Shown here: positions 54,868 to 60,000 of the stretch, in pieces
Layout: each line of letters begins with the position of its first letter
Position numbering within the stretch: the first letter of the stretch is position 1
DNA from: Bolinopsis microptera
Lineage: Eukaryota; Ctenophora; Tentaculata; Lobata; Bolinopsidae
Length of the DNA: 60,000 nt
NCBI RefSeq assembly: GCF_026151205.1
Contig: NC_087083.1
Location: 9,919,460 to 9,979,459 of the forward strand
Reading direction: 5' to 3'
Made by a program: the position numbers and the translations under genes
The notes under the pieces: generated by a model
Databases searched by the model: none
What the model was told of the DNA's origin: nothing
Seen by the model: only the letters and a program-made list of their open reading frames with translations

Positions 54868-57800
54868 ATGCCATTCTTGCTGTTGGCCAAATTACTCATA
54901 CTGCTTTACATAGTAAGTATCTTCTTTTTATTCTAACTGTCGTCAGTATTCCTCAGACCAGAAATTTGAGGCGGAATGTAGAATGTTTTAGATGAAAAGT
55001 GATATTTCAAATGCCCCACATCCAGAAAGTTTAACATTTCCTCGCAGATACACATTTTCTGTTTTCTGTGTCAGCGAGCGAAGCAAAACAGTTCTTAAGC
55101 ATTTGGAGCTCGTCCCCAGAAAAATTTGTGCATTTTTGCTTAGCCACATTAATTAAAATATACAATAACACAAAATATCTGAAGCCCTTCAAAATAGTGT
55201 GTTACAAAATTTTAGAAACAAATATTTTAAAGTGGCTTTCTCCTACAACCCACAAGTAAACCACGGCCAGCTTGCACCATCTGTCGTAGTTATCAGAAAT
55301 TGTTATATGTGCCTTGCATAGTAGAGGCAACCATATCCTGAGAATTGTAGAGTGCATACAACTTAAACTTTCGCACAGACAAGTCACAAGAATTGAAGAT
55401 ATATATTTGAAGATAAAATTATTGACGATTTTGCCCAGGCAGAAGGCCTAGAAGCAATTTGGCAATAAAGATCATTTTCAAACACAGTTGACAGGTTCAA
55501 GAAAGATTCAAAGAACTGCTAGTTTTTTACTCTTTCTTTCATTTTTCAACAATTTTGGATTGTTTTTAGAAAATTTCCTCTTTACCCCAGAAAATTCATG
55601 GTACAATGTTTCAAAATTCAGATCATAGATTTTATAAATTTCTTCTTTGGCGCCAAAAACGTCCTCTTAAATCCAAAATTTCCTTGCAAATTATCTGCCG
55701 ATCTGCTATGTTTCTGGATGTGAGTCAAATGCACAGAATTTACAAAATATGGCATGATAATGTTTATATTTTCATAATTTATCATTTCTATTCTGTTCCA
55801 AAGTAAATTTGTTACTTTAGGGACAGGTACAGTGCAGCGGACGAGGACAAATTCAATTTTTGTGGTACAATGATACGAGGAACATGGATAGAGGTCATGC
55901 CAGTGGCGGGAATGGATACAGTGATTTCTTCTTCCGTCCTGTGAAGATATTAGATAAAGACGAGACTATCCTCTATGACAAAACAGAAGCAAGGACCGAA
56001 ACACTGTACTCGAGCACACAAACCCTCGATTTATCTAGAATAGTAGTACTGAAAAATCCATTAGAGATAGCCTTGCCTACCGATAAAACTGTGTATGTTT
56101 ACATTAGCGTTTATGATGAAGATGGAAATAAACAAGTATTCACAAGAACCATGACAAAGATGTGGGTTCCATTTGAAAGCATTCAGGTCGGAACGGGATG
56201 GACTATAATATCATATTCCTCTTCTGATGGGGAAGCCACCCTCTCCTTCAAGTACAGATTACTTCAATGTGATGTCCATTTCAACGGATACGGCTGTAAT
56301 TCCTGCAAAACCAACTATTACCCAAAAGGAGAGTGCACTGTTCTCTGTGAAGAGACCTCTAGCTCTACCTGCAATGAAGAAGGAGAAAAAGTCTGCAGAA
56401 CCAACTATTACCCAGAAGGAGAGTGCACTGTTCTCTGTGATGAAACCTCTAGCTATACCTGCAATAATGAAGGAGGAAAAGTCTGCAGATCCAACTATTA
56501 CCCAAAAGGAGAGTGCAATGTTCTCTGTGAAGAGACCTCTAGCTATACCTGCAATAATGAAAGAGGAAAAGTCTGCAGAACCAACTATTACCCAGAAGGA
56601 GAGTGCACTGTTCTCTGTGATGAAACCTCTAGCAATATCTGCAATAATGAAGGAGTAAAAGTCTGCAGAACCAACTATTACCCAGAAGGAGAGTGCAATG
56701 TTCTCTGTGATAGAACCTCTAGCTATAACTGCAATAATGAAGGAGGAAAAGTCTGCAAAACCGATTACTACCCAGAAAATGATTGTAGCACATACTGCAG
56801 CCCGGTAAAAGGAAATTACACCTGTAACCAAGTCACTGGACACAAAATATGCGGGGAGAGGAGAACCGGAGAAGAATGTGATGAGTGTGTGGAACATCAT
56901 TTCGGCGAGACCTGCTCCAACTTCTGCAAGGGTAATGAGGACTACATTTGCTCTGAAATAGGCAAGATAGTCTGCAATGATGAGAGTGCAACACCAGAAA
57001 ACAATTGCAATAAAAATAATATTCCAACTATAGCAGGGATCGGTGCCGGAGTGGTTGTGCTTTTAGCTGTTATCATACTTGGTCTATGTAAATGCTATAA
57101 GAAAAGCGGCAACAAGAATGATGTTACAGATGAAGAAGACAACATCTATAACACATTGGAAGAACAGGAGATGCCCATCAACAGCAAAGATGAAAATGAA
57201 CCCACATCTAGAATCCGCATCGCCGAAGATGCTGATGATGTTTACTCAACAATGCCCGGGGAAGATGAAATACGCTCCCACCCTGCACAGAGCGATGATG
57301 CTGTTTATTCAACATTGGCAGGAAGAGAGGCTGTAAACGTATGTCTAGGTAACAATATGCTGGATGATGTATATTGTACTTTAAATGGAGGTGGTACTGC
57401 GTATAGATGTCCGGAGAAAGATGCAGAAACTGATGACGTCTACTCAACTTTGAACAGAGATAAAACAACTGTTCCCGCGACTGACAGTAAATATAACAGA
57501 GCAGCTTCTGCAACTGTAAAAGGAAAATATGCCGTAAAAGATGCCGTTAAAGGAAAAGATGCCGTGCACTCCATTCCAAAAAACGAGGAGGCAGGTGCTG
57601 TTTACTCAACACCAGACAAGAAAGAGGCAGTGTATTTTAATTCTGAGCACGAAGATGCTGCCGTTGTCTACACAACTTGGAATATGAACGAAACTACGAT
57701 TTCTACACCAAACTCACAGCACGATGCCAACTACTCTACCTTGAACAGAAACAACGTGTTGAACTCAACTCCTCACACAAGGGTAGATTGCAGTTCTGTT

Positions 57801-57974
57801 CCAGTAGGATTTACTGGATCTTCAGAAGAGGACCCTGAAGATCTGTACTCAACTCCACACAAGTTAGGGCCACATTCAGCAGTTACCAGTTGCCAGTTAC
57901 CAGTTACCAGTCTAGAAGATGATCATTTGGAGGATGATCCGAGTGCTCTTTATTGTATCCCGGTCAAATATTGA
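54868..57974 (+). CDS. DSL-like cysteine-rich receptor B with multi-tyrosine tail
   Basis: Exon 54868-54912 encodes the signal peptide (MPFLLLAKLLILLYI); after a 908-bp intron, exon 55821-57974 encodes the rest, 732 aa in all. The N-terminal domain (residues 16-167) resembles a C2-like MNNL module only in position. Residues ~168-400 hold six NYYP-type modules plus EHHFGETCSNFC. These have DSL-like cysteine spacing, are about 30 residues each and are nearly identical at DNA level. The membrane span is residues ~416-437. The ~295-residue tail carries about ten tyrosines in related contexts: YNTL, YSTM, YSTL, YCTL, YSTL, YSTP, YTTW, YSTL, YSTP, YCIP, mostly preceded by acidic residues. YxxL/M sites are SH2- or ITIM-like docking motifs, so a phosphotyrosine-signalling receptor is likely. 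The ligand is unknown. The copy has no frame defect. Confidence 0.85.
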
Positions 57975-58510
57975 GATACCGGAGTGGACTCTGATACAGT
58001 GGCCGTGTCACGTGATTAGATAATAGTTGATTGACAGTTCGGTTAAGGCAGGCTCGATTTTGTGGAGTTATTTTGTATATTTATCTTTATAATATCTTGA
58101 TTGGATTATAAATATTTCTTTCAAAAAGAAAGATAAAACTTTGTCTTAGGACCTAAATGGACAGAACCTTCAAAACCTCATTAACCGTGAGATGCTTATG
58201 CTGTGCTTCTAGGGTTGAAAATGATTCTTCACAACAAAAGAGAACGATTTCGATCTCGGGTTTAATTTTATTTTCTAAAGTATCTTTTATCATTAATTTT
58301 GTATCGTCTATTTTAAATAGTTGAATTAGGAGCGATCAAAAACGGTCCACTCTGTCCAATGTTTTGGGTTTTGATAAAGATGTCAATCCTTTGACCTTAT
58401 TCATATAGCGACTGAAAGAACCTTCAGGCGTTATTTAAGCGTTTTTTTACTATTGATTTTCGAATTTGGTTTCCAGCTCTGAAAGAATGATTTATTATTT
58501 TTTAGTAAAG

Positions 58511-58516
58511 AATAAA
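58511..58516 (+). terminator. Poly(A) signal of receptor B
   Basis: AATAAA in a 3' region that is co-linear with that of receptor A. Confidence 0.5.
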
Positions 58517-58694
58517 TAACTTTGGCTATAAATCTTTGACTATACGACAAACAACTAAATTCTTTTCACTAAAAAATTCAGTTACTTCAAACATACTGGG
58601 AAAATTCTTTTTTGAAAATATCATTGAGAACTCTAAACTTTCTTCTGGAATTTTGAGTCTTTCATCAAAGGTCCTTCAAAGTTGTAGGCAGGAC

Positions 58695-58815
58695 TACACG
58701 TGTCGTCGTGTCACATCACGTGTCACATCACGTGTCACATCACGTGTCACATCACTTGTCACATCACATGTCACATCACGTGTCACATCACGTGTCACAT
58801 CACGTGTCACACAGC
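58695..58815 (+). repeat. CACGTGTCACAT dodecamer array
   Basis: About nine units of CACGTGTCACAT, mostly with the E-box CACGTG intact, ending near TGACGTCA. It lies just outside the end of duplication unit B. Confidence 0.92.
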
Positions 58816-58905
58816 ATGACGTCACCAACTGACGTACCTGGACACTGGCACGCGACAGCTCTGTGTCTACTAATATGATCAAACAAATAATGAAACTCTC
58901 AGACT

Positions 58906-59756
58906 CTGGATAGGAGATGGCCACCCACTTCCACTTCCACTCCTCCTCTTCGCTCGCTTTTGTCCTTTTTAAAAATCATTATTATTTTTGATAAATCCCT
59001 GTTTATAAGCTTATGGAGACCGTCCAGCTTCTGTTAACAGTTCTCTAGACAATTCTAGAGGATTGCGCAGACCGATACCCCAGAGTCTACGGCCCCTCCA
59101 TCTATACTTATATTAAGGGTTCGTACCCTCTTTTTTTCGATTAAATTGCTTTTCGAAGGCCATGATTGAACGGTAAAAGCTCAACTACACACACAATGGA
59201 AGCTTGCAACTAAAATGAGATAAAGTGTACCACACGTATATTTAAAATGTTGACCCAAATCAATTTGTGTAATCAGTCCATTGTGCGCTGTTTGACATTG
59301 ATGTCCTTACGTTGTATAGTAAGAAATTATTGCTATAAACTTTTAAATTGATCGATAATATTGGTCAATTAGTTTTACGGCAATATTATTGCATTGATAA
59401 GAGTTGAGGATAAATTATTGTTCCGATTTTGTAGCGTCTCAGTCATTTTTATTATGAAATATTTTAGCAACACAGTTATTGGCAGTCGAGACTCGTGAGG
59501 AATATAGCACTTCTAGTACTATTATTTTATACAGAAACTGCTCTGATCCAGGATTGCTCGACTTCCATGACTGCCATGGCAGTCGACATCAGTTATTCAG
59601 CTGTCCAGTCGCTAATGACTTTCACGTTTTGTGAAGCATATTTTATTTTTAATTAAAATTGCTGTTCCATGTTTTTGTTTTACTCTTTTAGTAGGTTTTT
59701 GAGTTCGACGTTATTATTAAAGAAGATCGAGTTTTTATTTGTTCGCCTGTCGGAAA
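58906..59756. other. No gene seen upstream of receptor C
   Basis: AT-rich intergenic sequence. No homology to the duplicated upstream blocks of receptors A and B is obvious until about 59,745. Confidence 0.4.
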
Positions 59757-59804
59757 ATGGTGTCGCTCTTACTTTTGGTCGAATTACTTATAATTCTTGA
59801 AATG
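59757..59804 (+). CDS. Receptor C, signal-peptide exon only (partial)
   Basis: An ATG at 59,757 opens MVSLLLLVELLIILEM and stops at a donor (ATG/GTAAGC), phase 0, the same design as the first exons of receptors A and B. The preceding CCTGTCGGAAA and the following intron start (ATCTTTCAGTTATTTTTCGATC..CTGTTGTCAG) also resemble theirs. The remaining exons lie beyond the window end. This is a third, more diverged member of the receptor array. Confidence 0.65.
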
Positions 59805-60000
59805 GTAAGCATCTTTCAGTTATTTTTCGATCAGCTTTATACTGTTGTCAGCAGTGGCGTACAAATTTTAGATGGTCGGCAGATAAGTACATTTCGCCAC
59901 TGGTTGTCGGTATTTTTATGCGATTAAAGAACGTTTTAAATGTTAAATTTTCTTGTTAATGCATAGATGGAATTTTCAAAAAAAATTAATCTGCCATTTT

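Noticed and set aside
58838-58905. Upstream TPP1 exon on the minus strand
   Set aside because: The peptide ESFIICLIILVDTEL resembles the region before VSYGD, but its end phase does not match the exon at 49,927 and the conserved Trp is Cys.

Overview
This window is eukaryotic, AT-rich and intron-rich, and comes from an animal nuclear genome. It carries tripeptidyl-peptidase 1, DSL-type cysteine-rich receptors with tyrosine-based tails, a signal-peptide gene pair with RFamide-like C-termini, small introns with GTAAGT/AG borders, hAT MITEs, LINE remnants and a Polinton. The mix suggests a marine invertebrate. The GGRF-G ending and the DSL-type receptors would fit a cnidarian, but species cannot be fixed from sequence alone.

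Layout. 1-4 kb: decayed LINE fragments and a complete 614-bp hAT MITE (8-bp TSD). 3,979-18,824: a nested insertion. A 14.5-kb Polinton/Maverick (4,131-18,660, 6-bp TSD GATACA, ~126-bp TIRs) lies inside a small hAT MITE whose own 8-bp TSD (GTCCGTTC) is still visible. The Polinton keeps a multi-exon protein-primed-type DNA polymerase B with all catalytic motifs, one intron of which has grown into ~1.4 kb of TTTA/CATT repeat. It also keeps a frameshifted C2H2 gene; no integrase, ATPase, protease or capsid gene was recognised. 19.0-28.9 kb: a large inverted duplication holding two head-to-head copies of a six-exon gene for a small secreted precursor. The predicted peptides begin with Gln after Lys-Arg and end in ..GRF-G or ..GGRF-G. 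The copies share TATA boxes and an array of CACGTG/TGACGTCA sites. 28.9-38 kb: satellites, a second inverted repeat and otherwise no recognisable gene. 38.4-40.3 kb: an unrecognised two-exon gene of 138 codons with a mariner-like MITE in its intron.

42.4-49.9 kb (minus strand): the last five exons of a TPP1/sedolisin gene. In one intron a 47-bp unit containing the splice acceptor and the first bases of the next exon has been amplified ~14 times. A TIR transposon (43,882-49,008, TSD TTTATTA) split that array, and it was in turn split by a LINE with an 11-bp TSD. 51.3-60 kb (plus strand): a tandem array of DSL-like receptor genes. Copy A (492 aa) has its tail cut short by a frameshift. Copy B (732 aa) has a long tail with about ten YxxL/YSTP-type tyrosine motifs. 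Only the signal-peptide exon of copy C is in view. The array lies upstream of, or inside, the unresolved 5' part of the TPP1 gene.
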